64,000 bases of DNA from Thalassobius sp965218685 (GTDB lineage Bacteria > Pseudomonadota > Alphaproteobacteria > Rhodobacterales > Rhodobacteraceae): the NCBI RefSeq assembly GCF_965218685.1, contig NZ_OZ244657.1, positions 1,550,001 through 1,614,000 of the forward strand, read 5' to 3'. Positions 46,375 to 54,252 of this stretch are shown here, piece by piece. Position 1 is the first letter of the stretch. The number at the start of each line of letters is the position of its first letter. The notes under the pieces are model-generated. The model was not told the origin of the DNA, made no database searches, and saw only the letters and a list, made by a program, of their open reading frames with translations. The position numbers were made by a program, and so were the translations under genes.

Positions 46375-46487
46375 CCTTCGCAGGTATCGCGGTGCGGGCG
46401 CGCTGTCCATGGGTGTTACGGTTTGCCCATGCGCGGGCTCGCAGATAGTGTGCGATCAGATCGGGGCGCGCCCCTCAAGGAGCGATC

Positions 46488-47432
46488 ATGCGCATATTGT
46501 TGATTCACACCGGCGGCACTATCGGGATGGCCCAAACCGACCATGGGTTCGCCCCGCGCGCAGGCGTGGTAGAAGAGGCCGTAGCCAAACTGGTCGCGGG
46601 TGCCGAGGTTCAGATCACCACTTTCGCGCCGCTGATCGACAGCGCGCAGGCCACGCCGGGCGACTGGCACCGGATCGCCGCGCAAATCCACCAGATGCAC
46701 GCCGAGTTTGACGGGTTCATCGTCACGCATGGAACGGACACGCTGGCTTATACCGCGGGGGCGCTTTGTCTGGCGCTGCGGGGGCTGCAGCAGCCGGTGA
46801 TTGTGACCGGCGCGATGCTGCCCCTGACGGTCGAGGGAAGTGATGGCTGGCGCAACCTTGCTGACGCGCTGCAAGCCGCTCAATCCGCCCCACCCGGTGT
46901 CTGGGTGCAATTTGCCGGAACCCTTCTGCACGGCGCCCGTGTGCGCAAAGGCCACTCGCATTCGCTGGATGCGTTCGAGGCCGAAAAGACCGACTTGCCG
47001 CCGCGTGTGCCCGGCCATGGTCTGCAGCTGGCGCCGGTTCAGCAGCACAACGTGGGGGTCTTTTCCGTAACGCCGGGGCTGTGCCTGGACATACTCGAGG
47101 TGGCCACGCAGCGTTGCGACGGGCTGTTGTTGCGCTGCTATGGCTCGGGAACCGCGCCCGATACGCCGCAGATGCGCGCGGCACTGGAGCGTGCCCAAAC
47201 CCGCCAAATCCCGGTGCTTGCCGTCAGCCAGTGCCCCGAGGGCGGGATGAAGCTTGGCACCTATGCGGCTGGCCGCGTAATGCGAGAGACAGGAGTGATC
47301 GACGGGCGGGACATGACCCCCGAGATGGCCTATGTCAAACTCCACTTCGCCCTGTCGCAGGGCGGGGAGGTTTCGGGGCGCCGTGCGTTCTTGGCCACCG
47401 TCCAATGCGGCGAGCTGACGCCCGGGGATTAA
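46488..47432 (+). CDS. L-asparaginase
   Basis: The 314-aa enzyme hydrolyses asparagine to aspartate and ammonia. The two catalytic threonine motifs are present: HTGGTIGM with Thr11 and THGTDTLAYTAG; the catalytic Lys lies in GARVRKGHS. No signal peptide is seen, which fits the cytoplasmic type I form, and glutaminase side activity is possible. ATG 46488 has AAGGAG about 6 bases upstream. The 3' end overlaps the convergent MarR gene by 4 bases. Confidence 0.92.
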   Translation: MRILLIHTGGTIGMAQTDHGFAPRAGVVEEAVAKLVAGAEVQITTFAPLIDSAQATPGDWHRIAAQIHQMHAEFDGFIVTHGTDTLAYTAGALCLALRGLQQPVIVTGAMLPLTVEGSDGWRNLADALQAAQSAPPGVWVQFAGTLLHGARVRKGHSHSLDAFEAEKTDLPPRVPGHGLQLAPVQQHNVGVFSVTPGLCLDILEVATQRCDGLLLRCYGSGTAPDTPQMRAALERAQTRQIPVLAVSQCPEGGMKLGTYAAGRVMRETGVIDGRDMTPEMAYVKLHFALSQGGEVSGRRAFLATVQCGELTPGD

Positions 47433-47857
47433 CCGTCCGTCATCTCGATGGCTTTGCGGGCCAAGGCAAAAAACTGCTCGCGTTCTGTCCGGTTCAATCC
47501 CGGCAGAATGTCGTTTTGCAGGGCCGATACGATGGGCAGCGCGCTGCGGTACAATTTTTGACCGGCCCCGGTTGGGGATACCTCGCGGACGCGCCGATCC
47601 GCAGCCGAGGTTTTGCGAACAACAAGGCCCTTTTGCTCCAGTCGATCAATGACCCCGCCAATCGTGGCCCGGTCATAGCCGATCGCCTCGGCTACGCCGG
47701 TCTGGTCGATGCCGGGCCGGTCCATGATCGCATCCATCGCGGCAAACTGCACTGGCGTCAGATCAAACCCGGCGGCCTGCATCTGATGCGTGAAAACATG
47801 GGTCGAAATCTGGTGCAGGCGTCGAATCACATGCCCTGGCATCCCGTAAACATTCAT
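47429..47857 (-). CDS. MarR family transcriptional regulator (MobR-like)
   Basis: The 142-aa winged-helix protein has the MarR core TPVQFAAMDAIMDRPGIDQT and the recognition segment TIGGVIDRLEQKGLVVRKTSAADRR with the wing motif DRRVRE. ATG 47857 is preceded by GGGAGA about 7 bases upstream. It is divergent from the 3-hydroxybenzoate 4-monooxygenase gene, exactly as mobR faces mobA in Comamonas testosteroni, where MobR represses until 3-hydroxybenzoate binds. The same control is inferred here. Confidence 0.9.
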   Translation of the reverse strand: MNVYGMPGHVIRRLHQISTHVFTHQMQAAGFDLTPVQFAAMDAIMDRPGIDQTGVAEAIGYDRATIGGVIDRLEQKGLVVRKTSAADRRVREVSPTGAGQKLYRSALPIVSALQNDILPGLNRTEREQFFALARKAIEMTDG

Positions 47858-47956
47858 CACTGATCTCCCATCACGACCGCTGTTCTGTCCGATTTTGATG
47901 TATAATTCGTTTAAAAACAATATCTTTCAGGTATTTTGTAAGCGTACATAATTTTA

Positions 47957-47986
47957 TTGACCCTAAATAGTATGTGTAGTTATTAT
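47957..47986 (+). promoter_or_regulatory. Candidate promoter of 3-hydroxybenzoate 4-monooxygenase gene
   Basis: TTGACC at 47957-47962, an 18-base spacer and TATTAT at 47981-47986 lie 46 bases before the ATG in an AT-rich 175-base divergent region. An imperfect inverted repeat, AATATC-tttca-GGTATT at about 47919-47935, is a possible MarR operator. Confidence 0.6.
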
Positions 47987-48032
47987 ATTGCAGACCCCAA
48001 TAAAAGGACGGCCGAGGCCGGAAGGAGGAGAC

Positions 48033-49952
48033 ATGCAATTCTATGTAGACGGTTTTCGGGGCGGGAACCCCGATATCAAGAACGCAGCCCCCGGTCGACG
48101 TGATCGCCAGGAAAACGCTCCGCTGCCCGAAAAGGTCGACGTTCTGATTGCGGGCACTGGCCCTGCAGGTCTGTGCCTGGCTGCGCAGCTGTCTCAGTTC
48201 CCCGAGATCGACACCATGATCGTCGAGCCCAGCCCCTGCAACATCATCAAGGGCAAGGCTGACGGCATCAACACCCGCACCATGGAGATGTTCCAGGCCT
48301 TTGGATTTGCCGACAAGGTCAAACGCGAAACCTACTGGGTGAACCAGACCACTTTCTGGATGCCGGACCCCGAAAACCCCAGCGGCATCAAGCGCGTTGG
48401 CCGTGTGCAGGACGTGGCTGACGACAGCTCGGAAATGCCGCACATCCTGATCAACCAGGCGCGGATGCACCAGCTGTTCCTCGAGTACATGGAGAACTCG
48501 CCCTCGCGTCTGGCCCCCGACTATAACTGGGGTGTCAAAACCCTTGAGATCGACCCCGACGCTGACGAGTACCCCGTCACCGTGACGCTGGAAGACACGG
48601 GCGTTAACTGGGGCGAGACCCGCACCGTGCGCGCCAACTATGTTGTTGGCTGTGACGGCGCGCGCTCGAATGTGCGTAAGGCCATCGGCGGTGAATTGCA
48701 CGGCGATGCGGCCCACCAGGCCTGGGGCGTAATGGATATCCTGGCCAACACCGACTTCCCCGATGTGCGCCAGAAATGTCTGATCACCTCGGCCAACGAA
48801 GGCAACGTGCTGATCCTACCGCGAGAGGGCGGCTATCTGTTCCGCATGTACGTGGAACTGGACAAGCTGAACGAAGACGAGCGTGTCGCACAGCGTAACT
48901 TCTCCCAAGAGCACATGATCGCCGCTGCCAACCGTATCATGGCGCCCTATACAATCGACGTGAAAGAGGTCGTCTGGTGGTCCATCTATGAAATCGGCCA
49001 CCGTATTGCGGACAAATTTGACGACATCGGCGATGGCGACCGTACCTCGCAAACGCCGCGTGTGTTCACCGCTGGTGATGCGTGCCACACACACTCGCCC
49101 AAAGCGGGCCAGGGCATGAACGTGTCGATGCAGGATACCTTTAACCTGGGCTGGAAACTGGCCCACGTACTGACCGGCCGTGCCGATGCCAGCCTGCTGC
49201 ACAGCTATGCCGGCGAGCGTCTGCTGGAAGCCAAGCGCCTGGTTGAAACCGATCACCAGTGGGCCCGCATCATGTCGGCCCCCGCCACCCAGGACGAACT
49301 GGATGGCAAGGTCGAACCGCGCTTTATCCGCCAGTTCCAGGAAAACCTGGAGTTTACAGGTGGTCTGGCCGTGAAATACGACGAATCCTCGTTGACCGCC
49401 GAGCCTGTGCACCAGGCGCTGGCCACCGGTGAAGAGGTCGGCCGCCGCTTCCACTCGGCACCTGTTGTGCGCCTGTCGGATGCCAAGCAGATGCAGCTGG
49501 GCCACGTGGCCGAGGCTGACGGCCGCTGGCGCATTTATGCCTTCGCTGGTGAAGGCGACAGCTCGGATGCGGGCTCGGCGATCCACAAGCTGGCTGATTG
49601 GTTGGAAAGCGATCCCAAATCGCCGGTCGTCAAGCACACCCGCAAGGACGAAGACATCGACGCCGTCATCGACCTGCGTGCCGTGTTCCAGCAGACCTTT
49701 GATCAGCTGGCCTACGAGGACATGCCCTCGTTGCTGAAGCCGACCAAGGGCAAACTGGGTCTGACCGATTATGAAAAGGTCTTCTGCGCAGATCACAAGG
49801 GAGCGGGCGATTTCTATGACATGCGCGGCATTGATCGGGCCAAGGGCTGCATGATCGTCGTGCGTCCGGACCAGTACATCGCCAACATCCTGCCGTTGGA
49901 CGCCTATGATGAGCTGGCCGAGTTCTTCGCAGGCTTCTTGCTGCCGGCCTAA
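48033..49952 (+). CDS. mobA: 3-Hydroxybenzoate 4-monooxygenase (FAD-dependent)
   Basis: The 639-aa flavoprotein equals the length of Comamonas testosteroni MobA, which hydroxylates 3-hydroxybenzoate to protocatechuate using NADPH and O2. FAD motifs are VDVLIAGTGPAGLCLAAQL near residues 34-52, the DG segment GCDGARSNVRKAIG, and the GD motif FTAGDACHTHSPKAGQGMNV. The C-terminal 180 residues form the thioredoxin-like dimer domain of phenol hydroxylase relatives. ATG 48033 has AAGGAGGAG upstream. Regulator and length favour this over phenol 2-monooxygenase. Its product feeds LigAB. Confidence 0.88.
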   Translation: MQFYVDGFRGGNPDIKNAAPGRRDRQENAPLPEKVDVLIAGTGPAGLCLAAQLSQFPEIDTMIVEPSPCNIIKGKADGINTRTMEMFQAFGFADKVKRETYWVNQTTFWMPDPENPSGIKRVGRVQDVADDSSEMPHILINQARMHQLFLEYMENSPSRLAPDYNWGVKTLEIDPDADEYPVTVTLEDTGVNWGETRTVRANYVVGCDGARSNVRKAIGGELHGDAAHQAWGVMDILANTDFPDVRQKCLITSANEGNVLILPREGGYLFRMYVELDKLNEDERVAQRNFSQEHMIAAANRIMAPYTIDVKEVVWWSIYEIGHRIADKFDDIGDGDRTSQTPRVFTAGDACHTHSPKAGQGMNVSMQDTFNLGWKLAHVLTGRADASLLHSYAGERLLEAKRLVETDHQWARIMSAPATQDELDGKVEPRFIRQFQENLEFTGGLAVKYDESSLTAEPVHQALATGEEVGRRFHSAPVVRLSDAKQMQLGHVAEADGRWRIYAFAGEGDSSDAGSAIHKLADWLESDPKSPVVKHTRKDEDIDAVIDLRAVFQQTFDQLAYEDMPSLLKPTKGKLGLTDYEKVFCADHKGAGDFYDMRGIDRAKGCMIVVRPDQYIANILPLDAYDELAEFFAGFLLPA

Positions 49953-49973
49953 TCCGGACGGACCAAAATCTTA

Positions 49974-50001
49974 CGGGCGCCCCCATCCGGGCGCCCGTTT
50001 T
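49974..50001 (+). terminator. Intrinsic terminator after the monooxygenase gene
   Basis: CGGGCGCCC at 49974-49982 pairs with GGGCGCCCG at 49989-49997 around a CCATCC loop, followed by TTTT. It lies 22 bases after the stop and also faces the convergent LysR gene. Confidence 0.88.
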
Positions 50002-50005
50002 CGTT

Positions 50006-50842
50006 TCAGATCAGTGTTTGAAACCAGTCCGAAAAGGCACTTACCAAGGGCCGATCTGAAAGCTGCGACAGAAAATAGCCCTCGTGGCCGGGGATCGAGG
50101 TTGGGTTGGCCAGTTCCACCGCACCGGTTTTCAGGGCATGCCGGGCGACTATTCTGTTGACCAGGGCGATGCCTGCGCCGTCCATGGCCAGTTTCAGGGC
50201 TGTGCCATAGGAATCCACGCTGATGCTGGGCTTCAGGCCCGCCAGACCCACCAACTGCCCCCAGTTTTTCCATCCGACCGAGGTACCAACCGACTGGATC
50301 AAAGGGGCCTCGTCGATCCGGGCGGTCATGCCCGGTGCCCGCACGGCAACCAGGGAGTTGGGCAACACAATCCCGCCCGCACCTACCTGTTTGGCCGAGC
50401 CAAAGCGCAGCTCGATATCGGCTTTGGGGGCGTTGTACTCGTCCGGCCAGATTGTCGCTCGAAGTCCTATTTTTGCATGTGGATGAAGAGCTTGGAACTG
50501 CGGTAAAGCCGGAGAGATCACCCATTCGATCATGCTGACCGAAGCCGCGATCGTCAGCGAATTTTCCGAAGCCGGGGCCAGATGTGTTTCGGTCGCGGCA
50601 GCCAGCATTGCCAGGGCGGCCTCGACCTCAGGCAGCAATTTGCGCCCTGCATCCGTCAGGGCCAACCCACGCGGCAGGCGCCGGAACAGCGGCACACGCA
50701 GCCGGGTCTCAAGGGCCTTGATCTGCTGGCTGACCGCTGACTGGGTCATGCCGATTTCGGCCCCGGCGGCGGTAAAACTCAGCGTGCGGGCAGCGGCCTC
50801 GAATGATCGGAACCAGGTCAATGGTGGCAGAGCGGTTTTCAT
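50006..50842 (-). CDS. LysR family transcriptional regulator (GcvA-like)
   Basis: The protein, 278 aa from ATG 50842, has a LysR helix-turn-helix (SFTAAGAEIGMTQSAVSQQI) and an effector domain. The start PPLTWFRSFEAAARTLSF is the form seen in GcvA-like regulators. ATG 50857 is an alternative, but it overlaps the palindrome at 50856-50870, so 50842 is preferred. It is divergent from the operon beginning with the DUF1185 gene and probably controls it. Confidence 0.88.
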   Translation of the reverse strand: MKTALPPLTWFRSFEAAARTLSFTAAGAEIGMTQSAVSQQIKALETRLRVPLFRRLPRGLALTDAGRKLLPEVEAALAMLAAATETHLAPASENSLTIAASVSMIEWVISPALPQFQALHPHAKIGLRATIWPDEYNAPKADIELRFGSAKQVGAGGIVLPNSLVAVRAPGMTARIDEAPLIQSVGTSVGWKNWGQLVGLAGLKPSISVDSYGTALKLAMDGAGIALVNRIVARHALKTGAVELANPTSIPGHEGYFLSQLSDRPLVSAFSDWFQTLI

Positions 50843-50855
50843 GGACAAATTACTC

Positions 50856-50870
50856 ATTAGAGTTGCTAAT
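50856..50870. promoter_or_regulatory. LysR T-N11-A box
   Basis: ATTAG-agttg-CTAAT is a perfect palindrome that satisfies the LysR T-N11-A rule (T at 50857, A at 50869). It sits just upstream of the regulator gene start and 77 bases before the divergent DUF1185 operon, fitting autoregulation and operon control. Confidence 0.7.
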
Positions 50871-50946
50871 ACCTAAGGGACAAGTTGTTTCATTTGTCAA
50901 TTCTCTCGGCGGGCCTCAGTCTGTTCCTTGCGAACAGGAGCAAAGA

Positions 50947-51546
50947 ATGACCCCAGAAATTCGAAAAATCGTGACCTATGACGAAGAGGTCCTGATCGAG
51001 GGCTTTCGCCCCGCGGCCCAGCCTTGGCGCATGTTTGCGGTTGCGGCCGTGGTAAAGAACCCCTGGGCCGGGCGCTATGTCGAGGATTTGAAGCCTGAAA
51101 TTCACGCCTACGGCCCGGTCCTGGGTCAGATGATGACCGATCGAATGATCACTCTGGCCGGTGGCGGCGACCAGATCGAAGCCTATGGCAAGGCCGCGGT
51201 CGTTGGGCTGGATGGCGAGGTCGAGCATGCATCCGGGCTGATCCACACGCTGCGTTTTGGCAATTTCTACCGCGAGGCTGTGGGGGCGAAATCCTATCTG
51301 GCCTTCACCAACACGCGCGGACCGGCCAATGCGCCGATCATGGTACCGCTGATGGATAAGAACGACGCGGGGCGGCGTTCGCACTATCTGACGATCCAGT
51401 TCTCCATCCCCGACGCGCCACGCGCAGACGAAGTGGTGGTGGTTCTGGGGGCGGCGACTTCGGGGCGGCCGCATCACCGTATTGGCGACCGCTATCAAGA
51501 TCTGAAGGACCTGGGGCATGACCTGGACAACCCGGCCGCGGTCTAA
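50947..51546 (+). CDS. Amino acid synthesis family protein (DUF1185)
   Basis: The 199-aa protein begins MTPEIRKIVTYDEEVLIEG and shows the DUF1185 pattern NPWAGRYVEDL, ITLAGGGDQIEAYGKAAVVG, EHASGLIHTLRFGN and GRPHHRIGDRY. The family name comes from early genetic annotation; activity is unknown. ATG 50947 has CAGGAG about 5 bases upstream. It leads an operon with hydrolase, flavin reductase, monooxygenase and dehydrogenase genes, which suggests a ring-opening or acyl-amide step in catabolism. Confidence 0.85.
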   Translation: MTPEIRKIVTYDEEVLIEGFRPAAQPWRMFAVAAVVKNPWAGRYVEDLKPEIHAYGPVLGQMMTDRMITLAGGGDQIEAYGKAAVVGLDGEVEHASGLIHTLRFGNFYREAVGAKSYLAFTNTRGPANAPIMVPLMDKNDAGRRSHYLTIQFSIPDAPRADEVVVVLGAATSGRPHHRIGDRYQDLKDLGHDLDNPAAV

Positions 51547-52294
51547 GTTTGGCCCCCTTGCGGCGATCACTGCGGGGCAGGGGCCTTGCGTGATGCTGCT
51601 GCATGGCGTCGGCCTTAGGGCCGAGGCATGGGCGCCGCAGATAGATACACTTGCAAGCGCGGGTTTTAGCGTGATCGCGCCCGATATGTTGGGGCACGGC
51701 GGCAGCGCGGCCGCTGGTTCCAGCCTGGCCGAGTTTGTGGTCCCTTTGTCTGCGCTACTGAACCAGCCGACAGTCGTGATCGGCCACTCGATGGGCGCAA
51801 TGCTGGCGCTGGAGCTGGCAGCGGCCCATCCCGAACACATCAAGGGCGTCGCTGCGCTGAACGCGATTTTCCGACGCTCGGACACGGCAAAACACGCCGT
51901 TCAGGCCCGCGCTGCCGCTTTGGATGGGAATGGCATACCCGACCCAGAGGACACGCTGACCCGTTGGTTCGGAGCAAAGCCATCCCCCGCCCGGCACGCC
52001 TGCCACGAATGGCTGACTAATGTTGATCCGCAGGGCTATCGTGCAGCCTATGGCGTTTTTGCCCAGGCTGACGGCCCTTCGGACGCGTCGCTGGCGCAGA
52101 TCTCTTGTCCGGCGCTTTTCCTGACTGGCGCGGACGAGCCGAACTCGACTCCGCAGATGTCGCGAAACATGGCGGAACGCGTCAAAAACGGACGCGCCGT
52201 GGTGATCGAGGGCGCCGCACACATGGTGCCCATGACACACTCTGATACAGTGAACGCCCAATTGGTGCGTTTTGCAAAGGAGTGCCTGACTTGA
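51518..52294 (+). CDS. Alpha/beta hydrolase
   Basis: This 258-aa protein has the oxyanion segment LLHGVGLRAEAW, the nucleophile elbow GHSMGAM, a late Asp in FLTGADEPNS and the catalytic His in EGAAHMVPM. It overlaps the DUF1185 gene by 29 bases and the flavin reductase gene by 4. It resembles small hydrolases of catabolic operons (RutD, 3-oxoadipate enol-lactonase), so cleavage of a lactone, carbamate or C-C bond after oxygenation is likely. The substrate is unknown. Confidence 0.9.
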   Translation: MTWTTRPRSKFGPLAAITAGQGPCVMLLHGVGLRAEAWAPQIDTLASAGFSVIAPDMLGHGGSAAAGSSLAEFVVPLSALLNQPTVVIGHSMGAMLALELAAAHPEHIKGVAALNAIFRRSDTAKHAVQARAAALDGNGIPDPEDTLTRWFGAKPSPARHACHEWLTNVDPQGYRAAYGVFAQADGPSDASLAQISCPALFLTGADEPNSTPQMSRNMAERVKNGRAVVIEGAAHMVPMTHSDTVNAQLVRFAKECLT

Positions 52295-53214
52295 CCACCT
52301 TCGATCCCCGCGCGCTGCGTGATGCCTTTGGCAGTTTCATGACCGGCGTGACCGTAGTCACCAGCCGGACATCCGATGGAACCCCTGTGGGCTTTACTGC
52401 TAATTCCTTTACCTCGGTTTCGCTGGACCCGCCCATGGTGCTGGTCTGTCCGGGCAAGTTCCTGTCCACTTACGAGGCGTTCACAGGCTCGACCCATTTC
52501 GCGATCAGTATTCTGGCCGAAAAGCAGCGCGATGAATCCAACATCTTTGCCGGCTCGAACGAAGATCGTTTCGCGCAGGTGCCGCACAGTGTTGATCTGA
52601 ATGGCATTCCTGTCATCGACGGGGCCATCGCGCGCTTTTCATGCAAGACCCACCAGGTGGTGCCAGCCGGGGATCATAGCATTCTGATCGGCGAGGTGCA
52701 GGATTTCGCCCACGAGGGCGGCCTTGGTCTGGGCTATGTCGAGGGACGCTATTTCAGCCTTGGGCTCGAGCACAGCTCGGCTCAATCAGTGCAGCAACCG
52801 GTGACTTGCGGGGCGATCATTGAATGCGACGGCAAGGTTCTGCTTGAGCGTACCGAAGATGGCTATCGTCCCTTGCAGGTCAGCGTGGCCGAGGCGGGCA
52901 ATCTGCGGGACTCAATCACGGGCAGCCTGTCCTACCGGGGGATCGAGGCTGACCTGAACCAAGTCTACTCCAGCTATACCGACGCAAATACCGGCGCCAA
53001 GTTCACCTATTTCCTGGGGCAGGGCGCCCCCACGCGCGATCTGCCCGGGGTCGAAGCGATCCCGACCACCGATCTGTCCGGCATCACCTTCACACGTCAA
53101 TCCATCACCAACATGATGGCGCGCTTCGCCTACGAGGCTCGGACGCGAAACTTTTCGCTCTACCTTGGGGACACGAACCGAGGCGACATCCATCGTATAA
53201 ACCAAAGGACCTGA
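52291..53214 (+). CDS. Flavin reductase with C-terminal Nudix-like domain
   Basis: The first 165 of 307 residues form a flavin reductase domain (RDAFGSFMTGVTVVTSRTSDG, GFTANSFTSVSLDPPMVLVC, FAISILAEKQ) that supplies reduced flavin to the luciferase-type monooxygenase encoded next. The remaining 140 residues (CGAIIECDGKVLLERTEDGY, FTYFLGQGAP) look like a Nudix fold without the Nudix catalytic box (GX5EX7REUXEE), so it may be a ligand or flavin-binding module. TTG 52291 is 8 bases after AAAGGAG and overlaps the hydrolase stop by 4 (TTGA); GTG 52282 is an alternative. Confidence 0.85.
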   Translation: MTTFDPRALRDAFGSFMTGVTVVTSRTSDGTPVGFTANSFTSVSLDPPMVLVCPGKFLSTYEAFTGSTHFAISILAEKQRDESNIFAGSNEDRFAQVPHSVDLNGIPVIDGAIARFSCKTHQVVPAGDHSILIGEVQDFAHEGGLGLGYVEGRYFSLGLEHSSAQSVQQPVTCGAIIECDGKVLLERTEDGYRPLQVSVAEAGNLRDSITGSLSYRGIEADLNQVYSSYTDANTGAKFTYFLGQGAPTRDLPGVEAIPTTDLSGITFTRQSITNMMARFAYEARTRNFSLYLGDTNRGDIHRINQRT

Positions 53215-53217
53215 TCC

Positions 53218-54252
53218 ATGGAGTTCTCGCTTTTTGCACATATGGAACGGCTGACGCCGGACCAAAGCCACCAACAGCTTTATGACGAGTTCGTAGGTCT
53301 GTGCAAAACAGCGGACGAGGGTGGGTTCCGTGCGATCTGGACAGGCGAGCATCACGGGATGGAGTTCACCATCGCTCCGAACCCATTTATCACTTTGGTC
53401 GATCTGGCCCACCACACGCGTAACGTGCGTCTGGGCACCGGCACGGTGATCGCACCTTTCTGGCATCCCATCCGTTTGGCTGGCGAGGCCGCGATGGCCG
53501 ACCAGATTACCGGGGGGCGGATCGAACTGGGCATAGCACGCGGCGCCTATAGCTTTGAATATGAACGGGTCATGCCCGGTATGGACGCATGGGAAGCAGG
53601 GCAGAGGATGCGCGAAACCGCCCCCCTGGTGCCCCAGATATGGCAGGGCGATTGCGCGCATCAGGGTGAATATTACAGCTTCCCGGAAACCACGGCCGTG
53701 CCCTCGGTGCGGCAGGATGGCGGCCCGCCCATCTGGATTGCGGCGCGCGACCCGAACAGCCATGAATTCGGCGTGCAAAGCGGTTTCAACATTCAGGTCA
53801 CACCGCTGTGGCAGGGCATGGAAGAGGTCGAAACCCTGATGTCGCGTTTCAATTCCGCCTGCGCCACCCACGCGGGCCCGCGCCCCAAGATCATGATGCT
53901 GCACCACACCTATGTCGGCGCGGATGCCGATGACGTGGCCACGGCGGCGCGTTCGTTCCAGCGCTATTACAGCTACTTCTCGGCCTGGTTCCAGAACCAG
54001 CGGCCCATTCGCAAGGGCATGATCGATCCGCTGACCGAAGAGGAAATCACCGCCAACCCCATGTTCCAGCCCGATACCCTGATGCGCGATCTGACCATCG
54101 GCACCGCCCAGCAGGTGATCGACAAGCTGAAACGATACGAGGATCTGGGGTACGATGAATTCGCATTCTGGATCGACAGCGGCATGAGTTTCGAGCGCAA
54201 GCGCCAGTCGCTGCAGCGCTTTATCGACGACGTGATGCCCGCATTCGCATGA
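53218..54252 (+). CDS. Luciferase-like (LLM) flavin-dependent monooxygenase
   Basis: The 344-aa TIM-barrel enzyme has the bacterial luciferase-family start (LFAHMERLTPDQSHQQLYDE), the conserved HH in TGEHHGMEF and DQITGGRIELGIARGAYSFE. With reduced flavin from the adjacent reductase it would insert oxygen into an unknown substrate. It follows the reductase by 3 bases and overlaps the aldehyde dehydrogenase gene by 4 bases. The oxygenase-reductase-hydrolase set resembles RutA/RutF/RutD in makeup but is not that pathway. Confidence 0.9.
   Translation: MEFSLFAHMERLTPDQSHQQLYDEFVGLCKTADEGGFRAIWTGEHHGMEFTIAPNPFITLVDLAHHTRNVRLGTGTVIAPFWHPIRLAGEAAMADQITGGRIELGIARGAYSFEYERVMPGMDAWEAGQRMRETAPLVPQIWQGDCAHQGEYYSFPETTAVPSVRQDGGPPIWIAARDPNSHEFGVQSGFNIQVTPLWQGMEEVETLMSRFNSACATHAGPRPKIMMLHHTYVGADADDVATAARSFQRYYSYFSAWFQNQRPIRKGMIDPLTEEEITANPMFQPDTLMRDLTIGTAQQVIDKLKRYEDLGYDEFAFWIDSGMSFERKRQSLQRFIDDVMPAFA

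Noticed and set aside
50947..54252. Rut pyrimidine degradation operon
   Set aside because: Only general enzyme types match; RutB and RutC are missing, gene order differs, and DUF1185 is not part of Rut.
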